Below are positions 37,087-44,141 of a DNA stretch of 64,000 nt, piece by piece. How positions within the stretch are numbered: the stretch's first letter is position 1; every line of letters starts with the position of its first letter. Below the pieces are notes generated by a model. The model was given only the letters and a program-made list of their open reading frames with translations. It ran no database searches and was not told the origin of the DNA. Both the position numbers and the translations under genes were made by a program. Origin of the DNA: an uncultured Rhodospirillales bacterium (GTDB taxonomy: Bacteria; Pseudomonadota; Alphaproteobacteria; Kiloniellales; Kiloniellaceae); assembly GCA_913060675.1 (NCBI GenBank), contig CAJXUS010000014.1, positions 1 through 64,000 of the forward strand, in the 5' to 3' direction.

Positions 37087-37603
37087 TGGAATTATCAATC
37101 GCGAAGGCGGTTATGTGAACGATCCTTCTGATTCCGGTGGTGAAACAAATTTCGGCATCACTTCGGTCGTTGCTCGGAACTATGGCTATCAGGGGGCCAT
37201 GAAAGATCTCCCTCGATCCATGGCATTTCGTATTTATTGCGATCTCTATTGGAACGCTTTGAAACTCGACCAGGTGCAGCACTTGTCTGAAAAGCTGGCA
37301 GAGGAAATGGCCGATACAGGTGTGAACATGGGTACCGGTCGGGCGGCACAGTTTCTACAAACTTGCTTGAATGCTTTCAATCTTGGTGGATCCATTTACC
37401 CAGATTTAAAGGTGGATGGTGGCATCGGATCAATCAGCCTGAATGCCTTAACTCAATATCTAAATTTGCGGGGTGCTGATGGAGAGGTTGTTCTTCTTCG
37501 GGCAATGAATGCCCTGCAAGGGGCTTACTATATCGAGCTTTCTCAAAACCGCCAAAAGGACGAAACATTCGTTTATGGCTGGATGCTCAACCGCGTAGCT
37601 TAA
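37058..37603 (+). CDS. Endolysin, glycoside hydrolase family 108-like
   Basis: This 181-residue muramidase has the family start IINREGGYVNDPSDSGGETNFGITS (the catalytic Glu is in the EGGY motif, about residue 14) and a C-terminal peptidoglycan-binding domain. It degrades the cell wall at lysis and lies in the P2 K (endolysin) position, though it is a different enzyme family from P2 gpK. It has no signal peptide, so it should depend on the holin. Confidence 0.9.
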   Translation: MPDLKARIVNGIINREGGYVNDPSDSGGETNFGITSVVARNYGYQGAMKDLPRSMAFRIYCDLYWNALKLDQVQHLSEKLAEEMADTGVNMGTGRAAQFLQTCLNAFNLGGSIYPDLKVDGGIGSISLNALTQYLNLRGADGEVVLLRAMNALQGAYYIELSQNRQKDETFVYGWMLNRVA

Positions 37604-37615
37604 GAAAGAAAACAG

Positions 37616-38080
37616 ATGTCATTTGATCCCATCTCTGCGGTTTTTGGTGTTGCTGAAAAGGTCATTGAACGGGTTTGGCCGGATCCCGCGCAACGTGCCG
37701 ACGCTCTCCAAAAGATGAAAAAACTGCAACAAGAAGGAGATCTCGCTTTCTTGAATGCAGAAGTCCAGCTGCTAACCGGGCAAATGGAAATCAACAAGAT
37801 GGAAGCCCAGCACGGCGGTAACTATAAAGGCGGGTGGCGACCTTTTGTTGGTTGGGCTTGTGGCTTTGCGTTGGCGTACAAATTCATTGTTTATCCCTTC
37901 CTGGTTTTTGCGCTCCAGGTCTCAGCCTTTTACCTCGACGCTCAATTATTCCCGGTGGACTACCTACCTGAAATAGCCTGGCAACCTCTTTCAATCGTTC
38001 TTTTGGGCATGCTCGGCATCGGGGGCATGCGGTCATACGAGAAAACCAGGACGGCAAATGATACCGGAACACCCAAATGA
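37616..38080 (+). CDS. 3TM-type holin/lysis accessory protein
   Basis: This 154-residue protein has a soluble helical N-terminus (AVFGVAEKVIERVWPDP) and three closely spaced membrane helices (about residues 75-145; FVGWACGFALAYKFIVYP). GGNYKGGWRPFVGWACG is typical of the 3TM holin family known from gene-transfer-agent release and alphaproteobacterial phages. It could be a second holin or a lysis regulator. Its stop overlaps the R start by 4 bp. Confidence 0.8.
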   Translation: MSFDPISAVFGVAEKVIERVWPDPAQRADALQKMKKLQQEGDLAFLNAEVQLLTGQMEINKMEAQHGGNYKGGWRPFVGWACGFALAYKFIVYPFLVFALQVSAFYLDAQLFPVDYLPEIAWQPLSIVLLGMLGIGGMRSYEKTRTANDTGTPK

Positions 38081-38679
38081 AAAAACTGGCTGATATTAGA
38101 GATTTTCTCATCAATCACCCGATCCAGGTCGATGCAGATAACCTCTTGACCTTCGCGGAAAAAGGATCCGTACAACATCATTTTGATCCTGATGATCAGT
38201 CCTTTTCCCTTTCCTATGATGCCAACATCATTCTGACTGATTTTGTCGGGGACTTTAATATTCTGCTATTTGTCATTTTGGAGTGGCTCCAGGATAAACA
38301 GCCAAATTTGAAGCGTGATGCGGTTGATTTCCACGTCGATATTCTCGATCACAAAAGATCCGATCTCTCCCTGACTTTCAATCTCAGCGAAGATATCAAC
38401 GCCACAGAATTCGCTGAAGGCAGCGATCTCACCAGTATGGATGAACCCAACATCCACACCATCGGGCTGCAATTCGGACCTAGTGGAACTCCCTTGCCGT
38501 ATCCAACGGACCCACCTGATGAACCCGCCTCGTTGGGATCTGAAATTGACGACAACACAACGAGTTTGGGTGCGGTTTATTCAAGCCAAAAAGTCGAAGA
38601 CCGTCTGGGGGAAATTATTGGAAATCCAAACATCGATCTGGTCGTGTTGTTCGATAATCTTATCAGCCAAGGAATTTAG
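38077..38679 (+). CDS. R: Tail completion protein R with C-terminal extension
   Basis: The first roughly 135 residues match P2 gpR (MKKLADIRDFLINHP, DADNLLTFAEKGSVQ, DFNILLFVILEWLQDKQP), needed for tail completion. The remaining about 65 residues are extra and contain ASLGSEIDDNTTSLGAVYSSQKVED and end in GNPNIDLVVLFDNLISQGI. The next gene carries the same two motifs, so the extension looks like a shared module rather than part of gpR. Confidence 0.87.
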   Translation: MKKLADIRDFLINHPIQVDADNLLTFAEKGSVQHHFDPDDQSFSLSYDANIILTDFVGDFNILLFVILEWLQDKQPNLKRDAVDFHVDILDHKRSDLSLTFNLSEDINATEFAEGSDLTSMDEPNIHTIGLQFGPSGTPLPYPTDPPDEPASLGSEIDDNTTSLGAVYSSQKVEDRLGEIIGNPNIDLVVLFDNLISQGI

Positions 38680-38681
38680 AA

Positions 38682-39176
38682 ATGTCCCTCGAAGCAACCC
38701 TCTCAAATCTTGTCACCCGGCTTGCAACAGAAAGAAACAACCATAAAAACCAAATGGGAGATCTCCCATCCCTATCAACAACCGCAAAATCAAGCCTGGT
38801 TCTCGCAATCAATGAGCTTAAAACCCTGATTGATAATACCACCGGGATCGATGATGCTGCCACCGCGCTAGGCTCCACCTGGTCATCTACAAAGATTATC
38901 GGCGAAATCAATGCCGCAAGGGATGCCCTGCTTAATGGTGCACCTGGTGCGTTGGATACATTGAACGAGCTTGCCACCGCTCTTACAGACAATGACGGTG
39001 ATATCGCCACCATCCTAACAGCCCAATCAAAACGAGTACGAACGGATACAGCTACACAGGGATTATCCGCCACAGAACAAGGCAATGCGCGGACAAACAT
39101 TGGCGCAGTTTCAACCACTGACATTGGAAATCCGGATGTAGACCTGGTCGCGTTATTCGAAGCAGGATTGGCATAA
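38682..39176 (+). CDS. Probable tail-fibre-like accessory protein
   Basis: This 164-residue protein starts MSLEATLSNLVTRLATERNNH. Its middle (ALGSTWSSTKIIGEINAARDALLNGAPGALDTLNE) and later part (LSATEQGNARTNIGAV) are typical of phage tail-fibre or tail-collar repeats. It ends GNPDVDLVALFEAGLA, nearly the same as the end of R. It lies between R and S, where P2 has nothing. It probably forms part of the virion; its role is unknown. Confidence 0.6.
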   Translation: MSLEATLSNLVTRLATERNNHKNQMGDLPSLSTTAKSSLVLAINELKTLIDNTTGIDDAATALGSTWSSTKIIGEINAARDALLNGAPGALDTLNELATALTDNDGDIATILTAQSKRVRTDTATQGLSATEQGNARTNIGAVSTTDIGNPDVDLVALFEAGLA

Positions 39177-39180
39177 TATC

Positions 39181-39624
39181 ATGTCACTTGAAGCAAAATT
39201 ATCCGCCCTGGCGTCACGGATAAGCCAGGAAATTAACGCGGTTCGTTCTGATATCCCCGCCTCATCTTCTGGAAGCCTATCCATGATATGGGCCGAAGAA
39301 AATTCATCCTTAAATCCCGCGACAAACAGTGGTTTCCAATTTTCGTTTGGTAATGGCGCGACAAGCATTAACGGGATAACTCTTCCGCTTCCAGGGACTG
39401 TCGTTGGTCTTTCTATCAGCTCAAACGGCGATATTACTGGTGGTGTGATCGAGCTTTATAAAAATGGAATTGCGACTGGCCAAACCATTACCATTACTGG
39501 TGCCGCAAAAGCTCATCTATCTGGACTTAACATTGCCTTTAATGCCGGCGACCAACTGACCTTTAAAACCACAGCTGGTTCAGGAGGCGGAAAGGTTGTC
39601 GTTTCTGCAGCCATTTTGCTTTAA
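39181..39624 (+). CDS. Probable virion surface/tail-fibre-like protein
   Basis: This 147-residue protein starts MSLEAKLSALASRISQEIN, nearly repeating the start of the previous gene, then a beta-rich domain (GFQFSFGNGATSINGITLPLPGTVVGLSISSNGDI) that ends VVVSAAILL. The second part resembles small beta-sandwich phage surface domains. I infer a two-part virion attachment built from these tandem genes. No named family. Confidence 0.55.
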   Translation: MSLEAKLSALASRISQEINAVRSDIPASSSGSLSMIWAEENSSLNPATNSGFQFSFGNGATSINGITLPLPGTVVGLSISSNGDITGGVIELYKNGIATGQTITITGAAKAHLSGLNIAFNAGDQLTFKTTAGSGGGKVVVSAAILL

Positions 39625-39635
39625 GGTAAATCATC

Positions 39636-40163
39636 ATGCTCAAAGCTCTTTTCCCAGCACGAACAACACCGCCTCAGTGGATTAACCTGGTAGAGCGCGA
39701 ACCCTGGTTGATCGATGAGACAATAAATCCTGATGCTCGGTTATCTTCCGATGAAGAAATTAACCAGGTATTCAATGGATTAAAAGGTTGTTTCCGCTAT
39801 GAGGCCGACGATCCTGGGAAAGATTGTTGGGGCATGGGTGTTTGGCAAAGGAAAATTATGAGTGATGGTGAAGTCTTTGCCGGCGATTGTGATGATTTTG
39901 CCTTTGCGGTGCTTGAAGATTTAAAAGACCTTGGCGCGCCTATCAACAGTCTGCATATGGTGATGTGCACCGATCCAAACGGGCGAGGACATATGGTGGC
40001 TGCTTTGATCCAAGACGAAAAAACCTGGATATTTTGCAACCAACAAAACCGCGTGGCCAGGGCATCTGACCCGATATTTAAAAACTACGTGTGGAACAAA
40101 ATGAACCAGGGAAACAAGTGGTTTTTAATTGTCCTGATACCCAATCAGCTAAACCAAGATTAA
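39636..40163 (+). CDS. Transglutaminase-like cysteine-peptidase-fold protein
   Basis: This 175-residue protein carries the catalytic Cys in FAGDCDDFAFAVLEDL (about residue 87), His in GRGHMVAALI (about 117) and a following acidic/Asn position in FCNQQNR. This is the bacterial transglutaminase-like cysteine peptidase pattern. In phages such proteins may process or cross-link virion or cell-wall peptides; the function here is unknown. It precedes S by 3 bp and follows the two fibre-like genes. Confidence 0.75.
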   Translation: MLKALFPARTTPPQWINLVEREPWLIDETINPDARLSSDEEINQVFNGLKGCFRYEADDPGKDCWGMGVWQRKIMSDGEVFAGDCDDFAFAVLEDLKDLGAPINSLHMVMCTDPNGRGHMVAALIQDEKTWIFCNQQNRVARASDPIFKNYVWNKMNQGNKWFLIVLIPNQLNQD

Positions 40164-40166
40164 CCA

Positions 40167-40643
40167 ATGTCATCTGATCTTTTCAACAAGGGCCTTGGAA
40201 AATTTGATCGATGGATGGACGTTATTGTAAACAGCCTGTCGTCGGCACGTCGTCGGGTATTATTCCGAACTATTGCCCGTGATCTTCGTAAAGCTAATCA
40301 AAAGCGTATTTCCAAACAGATCAACCCGGATGGGGATGCCTGGGAAGCGCGTAAATTTGATAACGGTTCTGGCCAGGTCCGCAAAAAAATAAAAATGATG
40401 ATCGGGTTGCGTTCTACCAGGCGTTTGAAAATAACAGCAGGACCAGACGGGGCGACCATCGGTTTTTCCGGACGCAATGCAAAGATCGCGGCGGTGCATC
40501 ATTTTGGCGGTATGGACCTGGTTGATCCCGATAGCACTACCAAAATCAGATACCCGGTTCGACAACTGCTTGGTGTTACCAAAGAAGATCAGACATTGAT
40601 CCGAGATCGCGTCTTTGGTCACATTGAAACCGCCGCGTCTTAA
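40167..40643 (+). CDS. S: Tail completion protein S (virion morphogenesis)
   Basis: This is a 158-residue gpS homologue, which works with gpR to finish tails. The signature segment RDLRKANQKRISKQINPDGDAWEARK, with the GATIGFSGRNAKIAAVHHFGGMD region and PVRQLLGVTKEDQTLI near the end, matches the family. It ends just before the V-promoter operator. Confidence 0.93.
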   Translation: MSSDLFNKGLGKFDRWMDVIVNSLSSARRRVLFRTIARDLRKANQKRISKQINPDGDAWEARKFDNGSGQVRKKIKMMIGLRSTRRLKITAGPDGATIGFSGRNAKIAAVHHFGGMDLVDPDSTTKIRYPVRQLLGVTKEDQTLIRDRVFGHIETAAS

Positions 40644-40665
40644 AGGGATTTGGTAAAGTTTTGAC

Positions 40666-40691
40666 GGGTTGGTTTGTGGACAAACCAACCC
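40666..40691. promoter_or_regulatory. Late-promoter operator palindrome (V) with -10 element
   Basis: This carries the same 12-base arms as the P/O site (GGGTTGGTTTGT and complement) around a GG centre. A TATAAT at 40726-40731 follows, and the V ATG (40736) lies 57 bp from the palindrome centre. P2 has late promoter P_V here. No ribosome site precedes V, so its mRNA may begin at or beside the ATG. No -35 element is visible, as expected for an activator-dependent promoter. Confidence 0.77.
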
Positions 40692-40735
40692 TTCCCGAGA
40701 TGACTTAAAACAATGGGTTCAGCATTATAATTTGC

Positions 40736-41332
40736 ATGAGCCAAGCACAATCCGAAATCAAACGACAGTTAGAAAACTTGATCAATTTCGCCACCGTGGT
40801 TGAAGCTGATTACGCAAATGCGCGTGTCAAAGTTGAGATTTCAGAACGTGTAACAGCCTGGCTCCCCTGGTTAACAGGGTCTGCAGCTGGCGACCGTTCC
40901 TGGGATGCCCCTGAAATCGGCGAACAGGTTGTTGTTCTTTGTCCTTCTGGTAATCCTGCAAACGGTGTTATCGCCGGCGCATTGTTTCGCACATCTGCCC
41001 CAGCCCCGGCCAACGATGTTGATATTACCAGGCGCGTCCATGGCGACGGTATGGTGATCGAACACGATCGCAAGAATAAGATCACCCGGATTAATGCCCT
41101 GGATAGCGAAGGCACGATTGTTCTCGAAGCCAAGAACATAATCTTTCGCACTGGCGAGGGCGGATACTTCCAACGAGATCACCACGGCTATGTCACCAGG
41201 TTAACCCATATCGACGGCGCTAACTTTGAAAGTGAAACATGGTTGAACGGCGCTGTTGTCACCGGCAAACCAGATAACGGCTATTCCCCGTCTGAAGTCC
41301 TTTCCCCTGCTGAAGAGGACGCAGGCTTATGA
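40736..41332 (+). CDS. V: Baseplate spike/assembly protein (P2 gpV)
   Basis: This is the 198-residue membrane-piercing spike protein. The N-terminal OB-like domain contains VEADYANARVKVEISERVTAWLPWLTG (residues about 22-48) and PEIGEQVVVLCPSGN. The C-terminal part is a beta-rich spike segment but lacks an obvious HxH iron-binding tip. First gene of the third late operon, V-W-J-I-H. Overlaps W by 4 bp. Confidence 0.93.
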   Translation: MSQAQSEIKRQLENLINFATVVEADYANARVKVEISERVTAWLPWLTGSAAGDRSWDAPEIGEQVVVLCPSGNPANGVIAGALFRTSAPAPANDVDITRRVHGDGMVIEHDRKNKITRINALDSEGTIVLEAKNIIFRTGEGGYFQRDHHGYVTRLTHIDGANFESETWLNGAVVTGKPDNGYSPSEVLSPAEEDAGL

Positions 41333-41682
41333 TCGGGATGAACACTCTATCTGGCCGCAAGGTTTCTGGCTTGGAACACCTCAAACAATCCATTGCAGAT
41401 ATCCTGGGAACGCCAAGAGGTACCCGGATCATGCGCCGCGATTATGGCGCAGATACTTTTGATTATATCGATGCGCCAGGCAACCCCTTTAACGCCCAAC
41501 GGATCATCGCCGCCTCTGCTGCCGCGATCGCCAAATGGGAACCGCGGATCAAAGTTACCCGGATTATCTCATCCGTGGCTTTTGATGGCCACGCCGAAGT
41601 CCTGGTCGAAGGGGAAACCACCGAAGGGATCAAGTTCTCTGATGTCTTTTTATTGGGATCCCAATCGGGAGCAGCTTCATGA
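41329..41682 (+). CDS. W: Baseplate wedge protein (P2 gpW)
   Basis: This is a 117-residue gp25-like baseplate protein: LSGRKVSGLEHLKQSIADILGTPRGTRIMRRDYGAD (residues about 5-40), NPFNAQRIIAASAAAIAKWEPRIKV. These are conserved in gpW/T4 gp25. It overlaps V and J by 4 bp each (ATGA), showing translational coupling. Confidence 0.94.
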   Translation: MIGMNTLSGRKVSGLEHLKQSIADILGTPRGTRIMRRDYGADTFDYIDAPGNPFNAQRIIAASAAAIAKWEPRIKVTRIISSVAFDGHAEVLVEGETTEGIKFSDVFLLGSQSGAAS

Positions 41683-42659
41683 AAACATTTTCAAGTATCA
41701 ACCTTTCTGAACTGCCGTTTCCCGATGTTATCGAAACAATCGAATACGAAGATATCCTGGGCACACTAAAAGCAGAATTGATTGCTCTCTCTCCTGATTC
41801 CGCTTCTGTGCTGGAATTGGAAAGCGAACCGCTTACCAAACTGTTAGAGCTTGCCGCTTACCGCGAAGTCACCCTGCGCCAACGGGTCAACGATGCCGCA
41901 CGGGCGGTCTTGCTTGCTTTTGCTGAAACCTCTGACCTTGATCAAATCGCTGCCGGTTATAACGTATCAAGGCAACTGCTTGTCCCAGGCGATCCCAATG
42001 CCTTCCCGCCGATCGACGCGGTTTATGAAAACGATAATGATCTGCGTCGTCGTACCCAGCTGGCACCGGAAGCATTCACAACTGCGGGATCCGAAGGCAG
42101 TTATATTTTCAATACGCTTTCTGCCGGTGAAACCCCGACAGGGGTAACCATCACAGCCCCAGAACCTGGTAAAGTGGTTTTGACCTATACTTTCCCAGGT
42201 GAAAGTTTTAGCGCCAAAGTCAAACACGCATCTGCTATATCTCCCAACCCAGGAGAAGTCCTGGTCTCAGTGCTTTCCCGTGATGGCGACGGCACAACGG
42301 ACGCGCCAACACTTCTCGCCGTCACAGACCATCTTTCCGGCGATTATGTCCGACCGCTTACCGACCAGCTAACGGTGCAAACCGCCGATATTGTTGAATA
42401 TGAAGTCACCGCGATCCTTCATTTATACGATGGTCCTGACCTCGACCTGGTCAAAGCTGAAGCTGAAAAACGGTTTTGGATTTATGCCGGCGAACGTCAT
42501 GCCCTCGGGGAAATCGTCACCCAATCCGGCATCGATGCCGCCTTACATCTGGCTGGCGTCCAAAAAGTAGAACTAACGGGCTGGGCTGATATCGTCACTA
42601 CGGCAGAACAGGCGCCCTTTTGTACCGCCCTTAATATAACAACAGCGGTGGCATCATGA
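41679..42659 (+). CDS. J: Baseplate protein J (P2 gpJ)
   Basis: This 326-residue gpJ wedge protein forms the baseplate edge. LSELPFPDVIETIEYEDIL (about 8-26), AYREVTLRQRVNDAARAVLLAFAETSDLDQIAA (about 67-99) and RRRTQLAPEAFTTAGSEGSYIF are characteristic. It overlaps I by 4 bp. Confidence 0.95.
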   Translation: MKTFSSINLSELPFPDVIETIEYEDILGTLKAELIALSPDSASVLELESEPLTKLLELAAYREVTLRQRVNDAARAVLLAFAETSDLDQIAAGYNVSRQLLVPGDPNAFPPIDAVYENDNDLRRRTQLAPEAFTTAGSEGSYIFNTLSAGETPTGVTITAPEPGKVVLTYTFPGESFSAKVKHASAISPNPGEVLVSVLSRDGDGTTDAPTLLAVTDHLSGDYVRPLTDQLTVQTADIVEYEVTAILHLYDGPDLDLVKAEAEKRFWIYAGERHALGEIVTQSGIDAALHLAGVQKVELTGWADIVTTAEQAPFCTALNITTAVAS

Positions 42660-43273
42660 GCCTTTTGCCGCCAAACGCCTCCGCAACCGAACGCGCCGTC
42701 GAACAAGCCACCATCCGGATCAATGATATTCCGGTACCGATCGCCGATCTTTGGGATCCTTTGAAATGTCCGCTTTCGATCCTGCCTTTTCTGGCCTGGT
42801 CCTGGTCGGTTGATAATTGGGATTCTTCCTGGTCTGAAAACATCAAACGCCAAGTCGTTGCCGCCGCCATTAAGGTTCATCGCCATAAGGGCACCCCTGG
42901 GGCGGTCCAAGACGCAATCGATGCCATCGGTGCCGGGGCGAGTATTTCAGAATGGTTTCAATACGGCGGCGATCCCTATCACTTCCGCATTGATGTCGAA
43001 TTGGATCAACGTGGTCTAAGCGAAGAAGAAACCAAAACATTAACCGCCATTGCCCTGGCGACCAAAAACGTCCGCTCTCACCTGGACGATATGAAAATCT
43101 ATATCACGTCAAAATCAGTCGGCCCCTATATCGGTGCGGCAACGACGATAGGCAACACCATTACAATTTTCCCGATCGATTTATCTGAAATTGTTGTCGA
43201 ACAAGATCCAATGCCGGCAATGGCCGCGGGAACTTATTTTGTCAATTCAATCACAATTCAGCCTCAACCCTAG
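42656..43273 (+). CDS. I: Tail protein I (P2 gpI)
   Basis: This is a 205-residue gpI, linking baseplate and fibres. LLPPNASATERAVEQATIRI, DLWDPLKCPLSILPFLAWSWSVDNWD and HRHKGTPGAVQDAIDAIG are typical. The C-terminal tail is longer than in P2. Confidence 0.94.
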   Translation: MSLLPPNASATERAVEQATIRINDIPVPIADLWDPLKCPLSILPFLAWSWSVDNWDSSWSENIKRQVVAAAIKVHRHKGTPGAVQDAIDAIGAGASISEWFQYGGDPYHFRIDVELDQRGLSEEETKTLTAIALATKNVRSHLDDMKIYITSKSVGPYIGAATTIGNTITIFPIDLSEIVVEQDPMPAMAAGTYFVNSITIQPQP

Positions 43274-43280
43274 GTGATCT

Positions 43281-44141
43281 ATGCCGCAAGCTTTCTACAC
43301 CATTTTGACTTTAATCGGACAAGCCAAACTGACAAATGCACAAGCATTGGGTCAAACCATCAACCTAAGTCATGTCGCTTTTGGATCCGGTGATAATGAT
43401 GCAGCATATAATCCAACGGAAACTCAAGAAGCCCTCAAGGGTGAAGTCTTTCGAAATGGCATCGTTCAAATCATCCTCGACGAAGCCGATCCAACCAGAT
43501 TTACAGTTGAATCCATCATCCCACAGGCGGAAGGTGGTTGGACTATCCGTGAAATAGGCATATTCGATAATGACGGTGATCTCTTCGCCGTAGGAAACAT
43601 GCCTGATACTTATAAGCCTGCTTTGGGTGGAGGTGCCGTTTCTGACGTGCTAACGCGGTCCATCATCAAAACTGGAAATGCTGCCCAGGTTGAATTGAAA
43701 ATCGATCCTTCGATCGTACTGGCGACAAAGTCTTATGTGATTAACGCCTTGGCGACACACTCAGCTGATCCCGATGCTCACGATGATTTCTTGCGCCGTA
43801 ATCGTACGGATACTTTGCTGAAAGGTTTTTGGTCCAAACCTGTTCCGGTTGATATTGCGGATGGTATCGCTGAATTAGATCCAGAACTTGGCAACGTCTT
43901 CGACTTTACCGCGGATAAAACGATCACAATCAAAAATCCTGAAACTATGCCCCTAGGCGGCATGGCTTTGATTTATGCCAGGCAAGACGCAAACGGAAGC
44001 CGGGCAATAAACTTTGGATCAGCTTACAGCATTAATAACGGTCAAATCTCAACCGAAGGTGACGCCGTTAACCTTATCTATCTAAGTTTTGATGGCAGTG
44101 CCGTTGTCGATGTCCATATCACCCAGAGGGCATCCGCATGA
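43281..44141 (+). CDS. H: Tail fibre protein, gpH N-terminal type
   Basis: This 286-residue protein has the conserved attachment domain of P2 gpH-type fibres (FYTILTLIGQAKLTNAQALG, VAFGSGDNDAAYNPTETQ, GGWTIREIGIFDNDGDL). A short beta-rich shaft follows. It lacks a long receptor-binding tip, which the following gene probably supplies. It overlaps that gene by 4 bp. Confidence 0.9.
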   Translation: MPQAFYTILTLIGQAKLTNAQALGQTINLSHVAFGSGDNDAAYNPTETQEALKGEVFRNGIVQIILDEADPTRFTVESIIPQAEGGWTIREIGIFDNDGDLFAVGNMPDTYKPALGGGAVSDVLTRSIIKTGNAAQVELKIDPSIVLATKSYVINALATHSADPDAHDDFLRRNRTDTLLKGFWSKPVPVDIADGIAELDPELGNVFDFTADKTITIKNPETMPLGGMALIYARQDANGSRAINFGSAYSINNGQISTEGDAVNLIYLSFDGSAVVDVHITQRASA

